Origin: Vreelandella songnenensis
GTDB taxonomy: Bacteria; Pseudomonadota; Gammaproteobacteria; Pseudomonadales; Halomonadaceae
Direction: 5' to 3'
NCBI RefSeq assembly: GCF_003002925.1
Contig: NZ_PVTK01000004.1
Location: forward strand, 238,547-302,546
Length of the DNA stretch: 64,000 nt
Shown here one piece after another: positions 27,648-36,870 of the stretch (its first letter is position 1; each line of letters begins with the position of its first letter). Both the position numbers and the translations under genes were made by a program. The notes beneath the pieces are model-generated. The model ran no database searches. It worked only from the letters and a program-made list of their open reading frames with translations, and was not told where the DNA came from.

Positions 27648-28244
27648 ATGTCAAACACTTTCCTTGCCACCTCAGACCATTGGCGCAATCGCTATCTGTT
27701 GATGCGCCACGGTCATAGCCAGGCAAACCAGCAGGCGTTGATCGTCAGCAGCCCCGAGCGGGGCATTGATGCCTTCGGGCTTTCCGAAACCGGCGAGCAG
27801 CAGCTGGCAAGCATCGTGGATACGTGGCCCTGGCCTGTGCCTACCCGGGTGGTGCACTCCGATTTTCTGCGCACCACGCAGACCGCCGCCCGGGTCGCCA
27901 ATGCCTTCGAGCTTGCGATGACCCCGGACAAACGTCTGCGCGAGCGTTTTTTCGGTGAGCTGGAGGGCGGTTCGGATGCGCGCTATCCGGATGTGTGGGC
28001 ACTGGACGCCGAAAGCGCCGAGCACGGCACTCATAAGGTAGAGGCAGTGGGTGCAGTGGCTGCACGCATGATGGCGGTGCTTGAAGAGTGGGAGCGTAAG
28101 GCGGAAGGCGAAACCATTCTGATCGTGAGCCACGGCGACCCGCTGCAGATCTTGCTGACCGCACTGAAAGGCAGGCCGCTCACCCAGCATCGTGAGCAGC
28201 CTGCCCTGTTACCCGCCAGTATTACTCAGGTAGGCATGCCTTGA
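27648..28244 (+). CDS. histidine phosphatase family protein
   Basis: Phosphoglycerate-mutase-like phosphatase of about 198 residues. The catalytic motif LLMRHGHSQAN is near the N-terminus, the acid residue is in LRERFFGELEGGSD, and the second histidine in ETILIVSHGDPLQ. Substrates in this superfamily range from sugar phosphates to phosphoproteins and cannot be told from sequence. The ATG at 27648 is chosen because the RHG motif normally lies within about 20 residues of the start; an ATG at 27516 would add an unlikely 44 residues. It is divergent from the phosphonate importer and convergent with aapP (11 nt). Confidence 0.85.
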   Translation: MSNTFLATSDHWRNRYLLMRHGHSQANQQALIVSSPERGIDAFGLSETGEQQLASIVDTWPWPVPTRVVHSDFLRTTQTAARVANAFELAMTPDKRLRERFFGELEGGSDARYPDVWALDAESAEHGTHKVEAVGAVAARMMAVLEEWERKAEGETILIVSHGDPLQILLTALKGRPLTQHREQPALLPASITQVGMP

Positions 28245-28255
28245 GCGTTTGAAGA

Positions 28256-29044
28256 TCAGTGCCCCAGAATCTGGCTCAGGAACAGCTGGGTGCGCTCGGA
28301 CTGCGGGTTATTGAAGAACGGTTCCGGCGCGTTTTCTTCGATGATCTGCCCCTGATCCATGAAGATCACCCGGTCGGCGACGGTCTTGGCAAAGCCCATC
28401 TCGTGGGTGACGCACAGCATGGTCATGCCCTCTTCGGCAAGTTCGACCATGACGTCCAGCACTTCCTTGATCATTTCCGGGTCAAGGGCGGAGGTGGGCT
28501 CGTCAAACAGCATCACGTCCGGATGCATGCACAGCGAGCGCGCAATCGCCACGCGCTGCTGCTGGCCGCCGGATAGCTGGCCGGGATACTTTTTCGCCTG
28601 CTCGGCAATGCGCACGCGCTCGAGATAGCGCATGGCCTGCTCTTCGGCTTCCCGGCGCGGCTTCTTCTGTACCCACATGGGTGCGATGCAGCAGTTCTCC
28701 AGCACCGTCAGGTGGGGGAACAGGTTGAAATGCTGGAACACCATGCCGACGCTTCTTCGAATCTGCTCGATGCGCTTCACGTCCTGGGTCAGCGGCACGC
28801 CGCCGACCACGATATCGCCCTGCTGGTGCTCTTCGAGGTGATTGATGCAGCGAATCAACGTCGATTTACCCGAGCCCGAAGGGCCGCAGATAACGATCCG
28901 CTCGCCGCGTTTCACTTCGAAATCGATATCGCGCAGTACGTGAAAATCGCCGTACCACTTGTTGACGCCGCGCATTTCGACCATCAGGTCAGATTTACTT
29001 TTAGACATGCCGGTGCCAGAGAGGTTGGTGGCTGCTTGTGTCAT
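28256..29044 (-). CDS. aapP: general L-amino-acid ABC transporter ATP-binding protein
   Basis: ATPase of 262 residues for a polar amino-acid importer. Walker [11 protein letters not shown]-loop [16 protein letters not shown], signature L-S-G-G-Q-Q-Q-R, Walker [16 protein letters not shown] and H-loop in [12 protein letters not shown] are intact. The start at 29044 has AAGGATG 7-8 nt upstream. Last gene of aapJ-Q-M-P, expected to energise uptake of a wide range of L-amino acids, with two molecules per complex. Confidence 0.93.
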   Translation of the reverse strand: MTQAATNLSGTGMSKSKSDLMVEMRGVNKWYGDFHVLRDIDFEVKRGERIVICGPSGSGKSTLIRCINHLEEHQQGDIVVGGVPLTQDVKRIEQIRRSVGMVFQHFNLFPHLTVLENCCIAPMWVQKKPRREAEEQAMRYLERVRIAEQAKKYPGQLSGGQQQRVAIARSLCMHPDVMLFDEPTSALDPEMIKEVLDVMVELAEEGMTMLCVTHEMGFAKTVADRVIFMDQGQIIEENAPEPFFNNPQSERTQLFLSQILGH

Positions 29045-29081
29045 GGTTGCATCCTTCGAATTCTTGTAGGAAAAAGCGGCG

Positions 29082-30182
29082 TCAGCGCTTGTGGCCGGTG
29101 TTCAGCTTGCGCTCCAGGTACTGGCTGTAGCGCGACATGCTGAAACAGAAGATCCAGAACACAAAGGCGGCAAACACGTAGCCTTCCAGCGAAAAGCCCA
29201 GCCAGTTGGAGTCGGAAAGTGCCGCCTGCACGATTCCCAACAGGTCAAACAGCCCGATGATCATGACCAGCGTGGTGTCCTTGAACAGCGAGATAAACGT
29301 ATTGACGATGCCCGGAATCATCATCTTCAGCGCCTGGGGGAGAACGATCAGGCCCATGCGCTTCCAGTAGGTCATGCCGAGCGCGGCAGCCGCCTCTTCC
29401 TGGCCCTTGGGAATCGCCTGGAGCCCGCCACGAATCACCTCCGCCATGTAGGCACTCTGGAACAGCGTCAGGCCGATCAGCGCCCGTACCAGGCGGTCCA
29501 CACTGATGCCCGAGGGCAGAAACAGCGGCAGCATCACCGAGGCCATGAACAGTACGGTGATCAGCGGTACGCCGCGCCAGAACTCGATGAAGATGACGCA
29601 GAAGCTCTTCACGATAGGCATGTTGGAGCGCCGCCCCAGAGCCAGTACGATGCCGATGGGCAGCGCACCGATCATGCCTACAGATGCCAGCAGCAGGGTC
29701 AGCATCAAGCCGCCCCAGCGGTGGGTGGGCACGCGGGGCAGGTCAAAGTAGCCGCCGTGAAGCAGCACGTAGGCGGCAATCGGAAAGCCTATCAGGGCAA
29801 ACACCGCCACCCAGCGCTTGAACGGCAGGCGCGGAATGGCAAGCCAGGCGATCAGGGTGAAAAAACCGCCAAACACGATATTGGCCCGCCAGATCTCCGA
29901 GCGCGGATAGAGCCCGTAGATGAACTGGGTAAAGCGCGCATTGACGAACACCCAGCAGGCGCCTTCCCGCGAGCAGTCGTCCCGCGTGGTGCCTATCCAG
30001 TCGGCGTTGATGAAGGCCCACTGGATGGTTGGCACCAGCAGCAGATACAGAACGTATAGCCCGGCCAGGGTAAACAGCGTATTGAGCGGGCCGCTGAACA
30101 GGTTGGCACGCAGCCAGGCCACCGGGCCCAAGGTATTGCTGGGGGCCGGGCGCTGGTCGATCATCGTTTGATTGTGAATCAT
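29082..30182 (-). CDS. aapM: general L-amino-acid ABC transporter permease
   Basis: Inner-membrane permease of 366 residues. As in other AapM/BztC proteins, the conserved HisM-type permease core (about residues 160-360, with [23 protein letters not shown] as the EAA loop, shown here in part) is preceded by an N-terminal extension carrying additional membrane helices. It forms a heterodimer with AapQ. It lies 20 nt after aapQ and 37 nt before aapP. Confidence 0.92.
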   Translation of the reverse strand: MIHNQTMIDQRPAPSNTLGPVAWLRANLFSGPLNTLFTLAGLYVLYLLLVPTIQWAFINADWIGTTRDDCSREGACWVFVNARFTQFIYGLYPRSEIWRANIVFGGFFTLIAWLAIPRLPFKRWVAVFALIGFPIAAYVLLHGGYFDLPRVPTHRWGGLMLTLLLASVGMIGALPIGIVLALGRRSNMPIVKSFCVIFIEFWRGVPLITVLFMASVMLPLFLPSGISVDRLVRALIGLTLFQSAYMAEVIRGGLQAIPKGQEEAAAALGMTYWKRMGLIVLPQALKMMIPGIVNTFISLFKDTTLVMIIGLFDLLGIVQAALSDSNWLGFSLEGYVFAAFVFWIFCFSMSRYSQYLERKLNTGHKR

Positions 30183-30202
30183 AAAGCTATCCTCACCGGC
30201 GC

Positions 30203-31393
30203 CTAGCGCTCGACCAGCGCCACGCGGGCGTTGAACCAGTTCATGAACATGGAAACCAGCAGGCTGATGGTCAGATACACCGCCATGGTCATGGCGATGA
30301 CCTCGATGGCCTGACCCGTCTGATTAAGCGTGGTGCCTGCAAACACCGAGACCAGATCGGGATAACCGATGGCCGTGGCAAGCGAGGAGTTCTTGATCAG
30401 GTTCAGGTACTGGCTGGTGAGCGGCGGAATGATCACCCGCAGCGCCTGGGGAATCACCACCAGACGCAGCACCAGATTGCGCGGCAGGCTGAGTGCCTGG
30501 GCGGCTTCGGTCTGGCCGTGGGAAATGGCCTGAATGCCCGAGCGCACGATTTCGGCAATGAACGCGGCGGTATAGATCGAAAGCGCCATCCACAGGGCCA
30601 GAAACTCCGGAATCACGGTAAAACCGCCGCGGAAGTTGAAGCCACGCAGTTCCGGCACATCCCAGGTAATCGGCACGCCGGTCGCGACCGTGATCAACAG
30701 CGGCAAACCCATAATCAGCGCAAGCGATATCCAGCCGGCGGGAATGCGCTTGCCGGTAGCCTCCTGGCGGCGCTTGTTCCAGACACACAGCGCGATGCTT
30801 GCAACGATCGCCACGATAAAGGCCGCAGGAATCAGCCCGAAGCCGGATTCGAACAGCGGCTCGGGCAGATACAGGCCGCGCACGTTGAGAAAGATCACCT
30901 CGCCAAAGGCCATGCTGTCCCGGGCACTTGGCAGCGTGCGCAGCACGGCGAAGTACCAGAAGAAGATCTGCAGCAGCAGCGGGATGTTGCGGAAGGTTTC
31001 GATATAGGCCGTGGCCAGGCGCGCCAGCAGCCAGTTGGGCGACAGGCGAGCAATACCGACAATAAAGCCGATCAGCGTAGCTGCAATAACGCCCAGCCCA
31101 CCTACCAATAAGGTATTGAGCAAGCCCACCAGAAAGGTGCGGCCGTAGGTGTCCTGAGAAGAGTAGTCGATCAGGCTTTGCACAATGCCGAAGCCTGCAG
31201 TGTTATTCAAAAAGCCGAAACCTGTCGTAATACCCCGAGCAGATAGGTTGTCCTGAACGTTACCCACGATATAGAACAGGAATACGGCAACAGCGGCGGT
31301 CAGCAGCAGCTGAAAAACAAGCGCGCGTTTAGCGCGGTCTCGCCAGAACGGTGGCTTGTGGCCAGCGGGGCGAGCGTTGGGTCTTACGGACAT
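30203..31393 (-). CDS. aapQ: general L-amino-acid ABC transporter permease
   Basis: Permease of about 396 residues from the ATG at 31393, which has GGAG 9 nt upstream; an upstream in-frame start at 31468 would reach almost to the aapJ stop codon and add non-family sequence. The protein has an N-terminal membrane helix (LLLTAAVAVFLFYIV), a long periplasmic loop, and the HisM-type core with the EAA loop EIVRSGIQAISHGQTEAAQ. Partner of AapM. Confidence 0.92.
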   Translation of the reverse strand: MSVRPNARPAGHKPPFWRDRAKRALVFQLLLTAAVAVFLFYIVGNVQDNLSARGITTGFGFLNNTAGFGIVQSLIDYSSQDTYGRTFLVGLLNTLLVGGLGVIAATLIGFIVGIARLSPNWLLARLATAYIETFRNIPLLLQIFFWYFAVLRTLPSARDSMAFGEVIFLNVRGLYLPEPLFESGFGLIPAAFIVAIVASIALCVWNKRRQEATGKRIPAGWISLALIMGLPLLITVATGVPITWDVPELRGFNFRGGFTVIPEFLALWMALSIYTAAFIAEIVRSGIQAISHGQTEAAQALSLPRNLVLRLVVIPQALRVIIPPLTSQYLNLIKNSSLATAIGYPDLVSVFAGTTLNQTGQAIEVIAMTMAVYLTISLLVSMFMNWFNARVALVER

Positions 31394-31477
31394 GGGTGGC
31401 GTCTCCGCTACACGGAAAGTCGAACAGATGGCCCGCCGCGCTTTTGATAGCGCGACGGGCCGGGTCAAGCGAGACGC

Positions 31478-32497
31478 TTAGCGAATCGGCGGGGCGTACT
31501 GGAAGCCACCCTGGTTCCACAGGGCGTTGGCACCGCGCTCGATCTCAAGCGGTGAACCCATGCCGACGTTACGATCAAAGCTTTCGGCGTAGTTACCCAC
31601 CTGGCTGATGATGTTGTAGGCCCAGTCGGCTTCAAGACCCATGCCTTCGCCATAGTTGCCGTCCTGGCCAAGCAGGCGGGCGATGTCGGGGTTTTCGGAG
31701 CTGGTCATTTCGTCGACGTTTTCGCTGGTCACGCCGTACTCTTCAGCATTGAGCATGGCAAACAGCGACCACTTGACGATGTTGAACCAGGTGTCGTCGC
31801 CTTGACGTACTACCGGGCCCAGCGGCTCCTTGGAGATGATATCGGGAAGAATGACCGCACCGTTTGGGTCATCCAGCTGGATGCGCAGGGCCGCCAGCTG
31901 TGAGGTATCCGAGGTCAGCACGTCGCAGCGGCCAGCCTGGAAGCCGCCCACGGTCTGCTCGGACGTATCAAACACGATGGGGTCGAATTCCATGTCGTTG
32001 GCGCGGAAGTAATCGGCCACGTTGAGTTCGGTGGTCGTGCCGGTCTGGATACAGATCGCCGCACCGTCCAGCTCGTCAGCACCGCTGATGCCCAGGTCAC
32101 GGCTGACCATGAAGCCGATGCCGTCGTAGAAGTTGACGCCGGCGAAGTTCAGGCCCAGCGTGGTGTCACGAGTGGTGGTCCAGGTGGTGTTACGCGAAAG
32201 CACGTCCACCTCGCCGGATTGCAGGGCGGTGAAGCGCTCAACGGCGTTGAGGGAGATGTAGTTGACGGCATCGGCATCGCCCAGTACGGCCGCGGCGACC
32301 GCACGGCAGACGTCGACATCCAGGCCTTGCCAGTTGCCGTCACCATCCGGTGCCGAGAAGCCCGGCAGGCCGTCGCTGACGCCACACTGCACGGCGCCGC
32401 GTTCAACGGTGTCTTCAAGCGTGGCGGCATTGGCGGCGCCGGTCAGCGTAATGGCACCTGCAGAGGCCAGTAGTACCCAGTGTTTCTTGTTCAACAT
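31478..32497 (-). CDS. aapJ: general L-amino-acid-binding periplasmic protein
   Basis: Class II binding protein of 339 residues. It has a signal peptide (cleavage after ANA), then the AapJ pattern TLEDTVERGAVQCGVSDGLPGF, LDVDVCRAVAAAVLGD, RFTALQSGEVDVLSRN and the C-terminal NALWNQGGFQYAPPIR (each quoted in part). It binds amino acids in the periplasm for AapQMP. First gene of the aap operon. A paralogue at 32725-33735 lies immediately upstream but is separated by a strong terminator. Confidence 0.92.
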   Translation of the reverse strand: MLNKKHWVLLASAGAITLTGAANAATLEDTVERGAVQCGVSDGLPGFSAPDGDGNWQGLDVDVCRAVAAAVLGDADAVNYISLNAVERFTALQSGEVDVLSRNTTWTTTRDTTLGLNFAGVNFYDGIGFMVSRDLGISGADELDGAAICIQTGTTTELNVADYFRANDMEFDPIVFDTSEQTVGGFQAGRCDVLTSDTSQLAALRIQLDDPNGAVILPDIISKEPLGPVVRQGDDTWFNIVKWSLFAMLNAEEYGVTSENVDEMTSSENPDIARLLGQDGNYGEGMGLEADWAYNIISQVGNYAESFDRNVGMGSPLEIERGANALWNQGGFQYAPPIR

Positions 32498-32653
32498 GGT
32501 AATTCCCTTCCTCGATTAATATTGTTATGCATGCAAAGGCATGACACATAAAGCTAGCAAGGAAGGTGCCAACATGGGTACAACGCCATATTCAGCGCTT
32601 TTCAACGCAAAACGACCGTATGCCTACGAAAGTTTAGGTGCAAAAACGGGAAA

Positions 32654-32690
32654 ACGGTTATCGCATGCTCTTTTCTGGTGCGATAACCGT
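32654..32690 (-). terminator. rho-independent terminator between the two aapJ genes
   Basis: ACGGTTATCGCA and TGCGATAACCGT form a perfect 12-bp stem with a 13-nt loop; on the minus strand TTTTCCCGTTTTTG follows. It should stop most transcription from the upstream aapJ paralogue before the aapJQMP operon. Confidence 0.82.
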
Positions 32691-32724
32691 CAGTAAAGCC
32701 AAAATGCAAGGGTCGAAAAAGCGT

Positions 32725-33735
32725 TTAACGAATGGGCGGGGCGTACTGAATGCCGCCATCTTTCCATAATGCGTTCAGGCCACGGGCGATCTTGACGTTG
32801 GAGTCCGCGCCGACGTTGCGGTCAAACATTTCGGCGTAGTTTCCCACCTGCTTGACGATCTGATAGGCCCAGTCGGCGTTCAGGCCCATGCCCTCACCGA
32901 AGTTGCCGTCCTGGCCCAGCAGGCGGGCAATATCCGGATTGTCGGAATCGGCATGCTCATCGATATTGCTGCTCGAAACGCCCAGCTCTTCGGCATTGAG
33001 CATGGCAAACAGCGACCACTTCACGATGTTGAACCACTGATCGTCGCCTTGGCGCACGGCGGGGCCCAGCGGCTCCTTGGAGATGATTTCGGGCAGAATC
33101 ACTGCCATGTTGGGGTCCGCCAGCTGCATGCGCTGGGCGTAAAGCTGGGAGGCGTCGGAGCTTAGAACGTCGCAGCGCCCGGCTTCGAAACCGGCGATCG
33201 ACTGCTCGGGTGAATCAAACACCACCGCGTCATAGCTCATGCCATTGATGCGGAAGTAGTCGGAAAGATTGAGCTCGCTGGTAGTGCCCGATTGGGTGCA
33301 GACCGCGGCGCCATCCAGTTCCTCGGCGCTTTGGACTCCTAAGTCGCTTGCCACCATGAAGGTCTGGCCATCGTAATAGCTCACCCCGGTAAAATGCATG
33401 CCCTGGGTGGTGTCGCGGCTCACGGTCCAGGTCGTGGTACGCGAGAGCACGTCCACTTCGCCGGACTGCAGGGCGGTAAAGCGTTCGACGGAATCCAGCG
33501 GCACGAAATCGACCTTGCCGGCATCGCCCAGGGCGGCGGCGGCAATTGCCCGGCAAACGTCGGTGTCCAGGCCACGATACGTATCGTTATCGTCCAGTGA
33601 GGAGAAGCCCGGCTGTGCGGCATTCACGCCGCAGCGCACGCTATCGCGGGACTGTACCGTTTCAAGCGTAGTGCCCAGAGCAACCGCCGGGGCCAGGGCG
33701 CACGCGCCAACGCTTATCCATTTAAGGGTTTTCAT
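32725..33735 (-). CDS. second AapJ-type amino-acid-binding protein
   Basis: Paralogue of AapJ, 336 residues from the ATG at 33735 (AAGGAA 8 nt upstream). The signal peptide is followed by TTLETVQSRDSVRCGVNAAQ and the same LDTDVCRAIAAAALGD, RFTALQSGEVDVLSR and QYAPPIR landmarks as AapJ. Differences cluster in the regions that would line the ligand cleft, so it may give the same AapQMP channel another amino-acid range. It is a single-gene unit between two terminators. Confidence 0.88.
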   Translation of the reverse strand: MKTLKWISVGACALAPAVALGTTLETVQSRDSVRCGVNAAQPGFSSLDDNDTYRGLDTDVCRAIAAAALGDAGKVDFVPLDSVERFTALQSGEVDVLSRTTTWTVSRDTTQGMHFTGVSYYDGQTFMVASDLGVQSAEELDGAAVCTQSGTTSELNLSDYFRINGMSYDAVVFDSPEQSIAGFEAGRCDVLSSDASQLYAQRMQLADPNMAVILPEIISKEPLGPAVRQGDDQWFNIVKWSLFAMLNAEELGVSSSNIDEHADSDNPDIARLLGQDGNFGEGMGLNADWAYQIVKQVGNYAEMFDRNVGADSNVKIARGLNALWKDGGIQYAPPIR

Positions 33736-33760
33736 TGTTGGTTCCTTGACGTGGTGACAC

Positions 33761-33787
33761 AAAAAAGGCCGAGCAGTGCCCGGCCTT
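33761..33787 (-). terminator. rho-independent terminator after speE
   Basis: CGGCCTT pairs with AAGGCCG across a 9-nt loop, and on the minus strand the hairpin runs directly into TTTT. It ends the hemE-speE transcript just before the aapJ paralogue. Confidence 0.8.
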
Positions 33788-33819
33788 CATCGCTTGCTGG
33801 CGCGCTATTCAGTCAGACG

Positions 33820-34680
33820 TCAGCCGAACGCCTTACGCATGAACGGCGGCAGTGCCAGGGCGCCCCGGTGGGCATCCGCTGTGTAGTACTGTAGCGGCAT
33901 TTCGTGGTTAGCGGCAGCCTCTTCGCGGAAGCTTTCCACGTTGGTGCCTTTACCGGCAAGCGTCACGCTCCACCAGCCGGAAGGATAGACCGGCTGAGGG
34001 AAGGGCAGGGTAGCGACGCTGTCGAACCCGGCTTCGCGCATGTCGTGGCGTAGCTCGCGAATGATCGAACCGCTGTGATAAAGCGGCGACTCGCTCTGCT
34101 GAACCATCACGCCATCGGCTTTCAGAATGCGATGGCAGCGCTTCAGGAAGTCGGTCTTGAACAGGCCTTCGGCGGGGCCTACCGGGTCGGTAGAGTCGAT
34201 GATCAGTACGTCGATGCTTTCATCCGCCGCGTCATCCACCCACTTCACGCCATCGGCGAACAAAAGCTCGGCGCGCGGGTCGTCGTTGGCTTCCACCAGC
34301 GCAGGGAAGAAGCGCTCGGAGGCCTTGGTCACTTCCTCATCGATATCGATCTGGGTGACTTTCTCGACGCCGGGGTGGCGCAGCACTTCTTTCAGCGTGC
34401 CACAGTCGCCGCCGCCGATGATCACCACGCGCTTGGGCGCGGGGTGAGTAAACAGCGCCGGGTGGGCAATCATTTCGTGATACAGGAAGTTATCGCGGTC
34501 GGTCAGCATCACGCAGCCATCCAGCACCATCAGGTTGCCGTAGGTTTCGGTGGCGTACACTTCCAGGTGCTGGTATTCGCTCTGCACGTCCAGCAGCTTT
34601 TCAGAGATCTTCAGCGAGAAGGCGCTGCCGTGGCTATCAAAGACTTCGGTAAACCACTGGTCGTCGCGTAATTCGCTCAT
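33820..34680 (-). CDS. speE: polyamine aminopropyltransferase (spermidine synthase)
   Basis: Transfers an aminopropyl group from decarboxylated S-adenosylmethionine to putrescine. The 286-residue protein has the family's landmarks: YHEMIAHPALF, the dcSAM-binding VVIIGGGDCGTLKEVLRH, DIDEEV, and IDSTDPVGPAEGLF with the catalytic Asp. The ATG at 34680 has AGGAG 8 nt upstream and shares its A with the last base of the hemE stop codon (TGATG), so translation of the two is probably coupled. No speD is seen here. Confidence 0.92.
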   Translation of the reverse strand: MSELRDDQWFTEVFDSHGSAFSLKISEKLLDVQSEYQHLEVYATETYGNLMVLDGCVMLTDRDNFLYHEMIAHPALFTHPAPKRVVIIGGGDCGTLKEVLRHPGVEKVTQIDIDEEVTKASERFFPALVEANDDPRAELLFADGVKWVDDAADESIDVLIIDSTDPVGPAEGLFKTDFLKRCHRILKADGVMVQQSESPLYHSGSIIRELRHDMREAGFDSVATLPFPQPVYPSGWWSVTLAGKGTNVESFREEAAANHEMPLQYYTADAHRGALALPPFMRKAFG

Positions 34681-35792
34681 CAATTGGCTCCTGAGAATGG
34701 GGTGTGTGAATGGGTCACAATGCCCTGGTGGTACTGCGGACTTAGCTCGTGCAGCGCTTCCATGAAGGCGGTGACATTATCCGGGTTGGTGAACTGGCTG
34801 ATGCCGTGGCCCAGGTTGAACACGTGACCCGGGCCGTGGCCGTAGCTTTCCAGCACGCGGGCCACTTCGGCGCGAATCGCGGACGGGCGGGCAAACAGTA
34901 CGTTGGGGTCCAGGTTGCCCTGCAGCGCCACCTTGTGCCCCACGCGGGCGCGGGCGCTGGAGAGCTCGGTCGACCAGTCGATGCCGAGTGCATCGGCGCC
35001 GGCGCAGGCGATATGTTCAAGCCACTGGCCGCCGTTCTTGGTGAACAGGATCACCGGTACGCGGCGTCCGTCTTGCTCGCGGATCAGCCCGGAGACGATC
35101 TGCTCCATATAGCGCAACGAAAATTCCAGATACGCAGGTGTTGAAAGTGCCCCGCCCCAGGTATCGAAAATCTGCACTGCCTGGGCGCCTGCGCGAATCT
35201 GGGCGTTGAGGTAGTCGGTCACTGACTGAGCCAGGGTATCCAGCAACTGATGCATGGTATCCGGCGTGTCGTAGAGCATGGTTTTCAGGTGGCGGAAATC
35301 CTTGCTGGAGCCGCCCTCCACCATGTAGGTCGCCAACGTCCAGGGGCTGCCCGAGAAGCCGATCAACGGCATACGGCCATTCAGTTCGCGGCGAATGGTG
35401 GAGACTGCGCGCATCACGTAATCCAGGTCGCGCTCGGCGTCCGGCACGCTGAGCGCGGCCACTTCTTCAGGGGTGCGCACGGTCTTGCGAAACTTGGGGC
35501 CTTCGCCGGTTTCGAAATAGAGCCCGAGGCCCATGGCGTCCGGAATCGTCAGGATGTCCGAAAACAGGATGGCGGCGTCCAGCGAATAGCGCTCCAGCGG
35601 CTGCAGGGTCACTTCACAGGCCAGGTCGTGGTTGCGGCACAGGTCCATGAAACTGCCTGCATCGGCGCGGCTGGCACGGTACTCGGGCAGGTAACGGCCG
35701 GCCTGGCGCATCATCCATACCGGTGTGCGGTCGACGGGCTGGCGTGCCAGGGCGCGAAGGAAACGATCGTTTTGCAAAGGTGTAGGGGTCAT
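34680..35792 (-). CDS. hemE: uroporphyrinogen decarboxylase
   Basis: Decarboxylates the four acetate side chains of uroporphyrinogen III to give coproporphyrinogen III in haem synthesis. The start is the ATG at 35792 ([18 protein letters not shown]); a longer frame to 36260 runs into the ribA coding region and is rejected. Signatures [11 protein letters not shown] and [13 protein letters not shown] are present. At 370 residues it is slightly longer than usual because of about 15 extra C-terminal residues. Its stop codon overlaps the speE start. Confidence 0.94.
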   Translation of the reverse strand: MTPTPLQNDRFLRALARQPVDRTPVWMMRQAGRYLPEYRASRADAGSFMDLCRNHDLACEVTLQPLERYSLDAAILFSDILTIPDAMGLGLYFETGEGPKFRKTVRTPEEVAALSVPDAERDLDYVMRAVSTIRRELNGRMPLIGFSGSPWTLATYMVEGGSSKDFRHLKTMLYDTPDTMHQLLDTLAQSVTDYLNAQIRAGAQAVQIFDTWGGALSTPAYLEFSLRYMEQIVSGLIREQDGRRVPVILFTKNGGQWLEHIACAGADALGIDWSTELSSARARVGHKVALQGNLDPNVLFARPSAIRAEVARVLESYGHGPGHVFNLGHGISQFTNPDNVTAFMEALHELSPQYHQGIVTHSHTPFSGAN

Positions 35793-36107
35793 AAACACTT
35801 GCCCTTGGAAAATGTGCCCGCATCGTACGCAAAAACGTAGCCGGGAAACGTGACTTGGGAACCGAATAAGCGCAATTGTACTTGAAATTGCAAGCGATGA
35901 TGCCCCTTGCGGACGCCAGTGAACAGGGTAGCTGAAGAATGCAGGCCTGGCTGACGCCTGCGTGGCGTAAATCGATCTCATTCGATCATTTTTCTCACGT
36001 AACAAGACCCTGGGCCGCCGTGAGCTCATGGCGACTTCCTGATAAACTGTTCGCCTTTTGCCAACACTGTTGTGGTTAACTGGTTTGGTTAATCTGCGAG
36101 GTAACCT
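35793..36107. other. hemE-ribA divergent intergenic region (315 nt)
   Basis: I see no gene here. An imperfect dyad GCAATT-N8-AATTGC lies at 35872-35891. Direct GGTTAA repeats occur at about 36074-36092 just ahead of ribA. No FMN (RFN) riboswitch pattern was recognised, although ribA is the kind of gene that can carry one. Confidence 0.5.
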
Positions 36108-36743
36108 GTGACCATTCGCTTCATTGCTGCTTCCCGGCTGCCCACCCCCTGGGCCACGTTCACCATGCACGGTTTCGAAGACGATGCGACCGGCAAGGAC
36201 CACATTGCCCTGACGCTGGGTGATGTCAGCACCGCTGAGCCGGTACTGGGGCGCGTTCACTCCGAGTGCCTGACCGGCGATGCGCTGTTCTCCATGCGCT
36301 GTGACTGCGGCTACCAGTTGCAGGAAGCGCTAAAGCGTATTGCCGAAGAGGGCCGCGGCGTGCTGCTTTACCTGCGCCAGGAAGGACGGGGAATCGGGCT
36401 CTTGAACAAGATTCGCGCCTACCACTTGCAGGACCAGGGGGCGGATACGGTCGAGGCCAACGAGCAGCTCGGCTTTGGTGCCGACATGCGCCGCTATGAC
36501 CTGTGCGTGCCGATGCTCGGCCATCTGGGCGTTACTGCGCTCAAGCTCATGACCAACAACCCGCGCAAGGTGGATGCGCTGACCCGTGACGGCGTCAATG
36601 TGGTCGAGCGGCTACCCATTACCACCGGCCTCAATCCGCACAACGAACAGTACCTGGCCACCAAGGCCGGAAAGCTTGGCCATATGATGGCGCTGGGTGA
36701 CTTTACTCAGGCAAGCGATGTGGATATTGAGCGAAAAGGCTGA
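36108..36743 (+). CDS. ribA: GTP cyclohydrolase II
   Basis: First step of riboflavin synthesis: converts GTP to 2,5-diamino-6-ribosylamino-pyrimidinone phosphate. The 211-residue stand-alone protein has the zinc site [15 protein letters not shown] (three cysteines), the RQEGRGIGL motif with catalytic Arg, and TNNPRKV. The start is a GTG preceded by GAGG. It is not fused to RibB. Divergent from hemE. Confidence 0.93.
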   Translation: MTIRFIAASRLPTPWATFTMHGFEDDATGKDHIALTLGDVSTAEPVLGRVHSECLTGDALFSMRCDCGYQLQEALKRIAEEGRGVLLYLRQEGRGIGLLNKIRAYHLQDQGADTVEANEQLGFGADMRRYDLCVPMLGHLGVTALKLMTNNPRKVDALTRDGVNVVERLPITTGLNPHNEQYLATKAGKLGHMMALGDFTQASDVDIERKG

Positions 36744-36870
36744 AAAATACGCATTAATGCCGTCAAAACCCCGCAAAATTGCTTTTTCTTAAACTTATTT
36801 GCCCGGCGTCTGAGCTATGGTGATACATGGCAGGACGCTAAACATGGCATCACGTTAAGGAGAAGCGACG

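Noticed and set aside
36001..36107. FMN riboswitch ahead of ribA
   Set aside because: The region is short and lacks the conserved RFN helices and loop sequences.
35793..36260. N-terminal extension of hemE by about 156 codons
   Set aside because: It reads through the intergenic region and into ribA on the other strand; family N-terminus begins at 35792.
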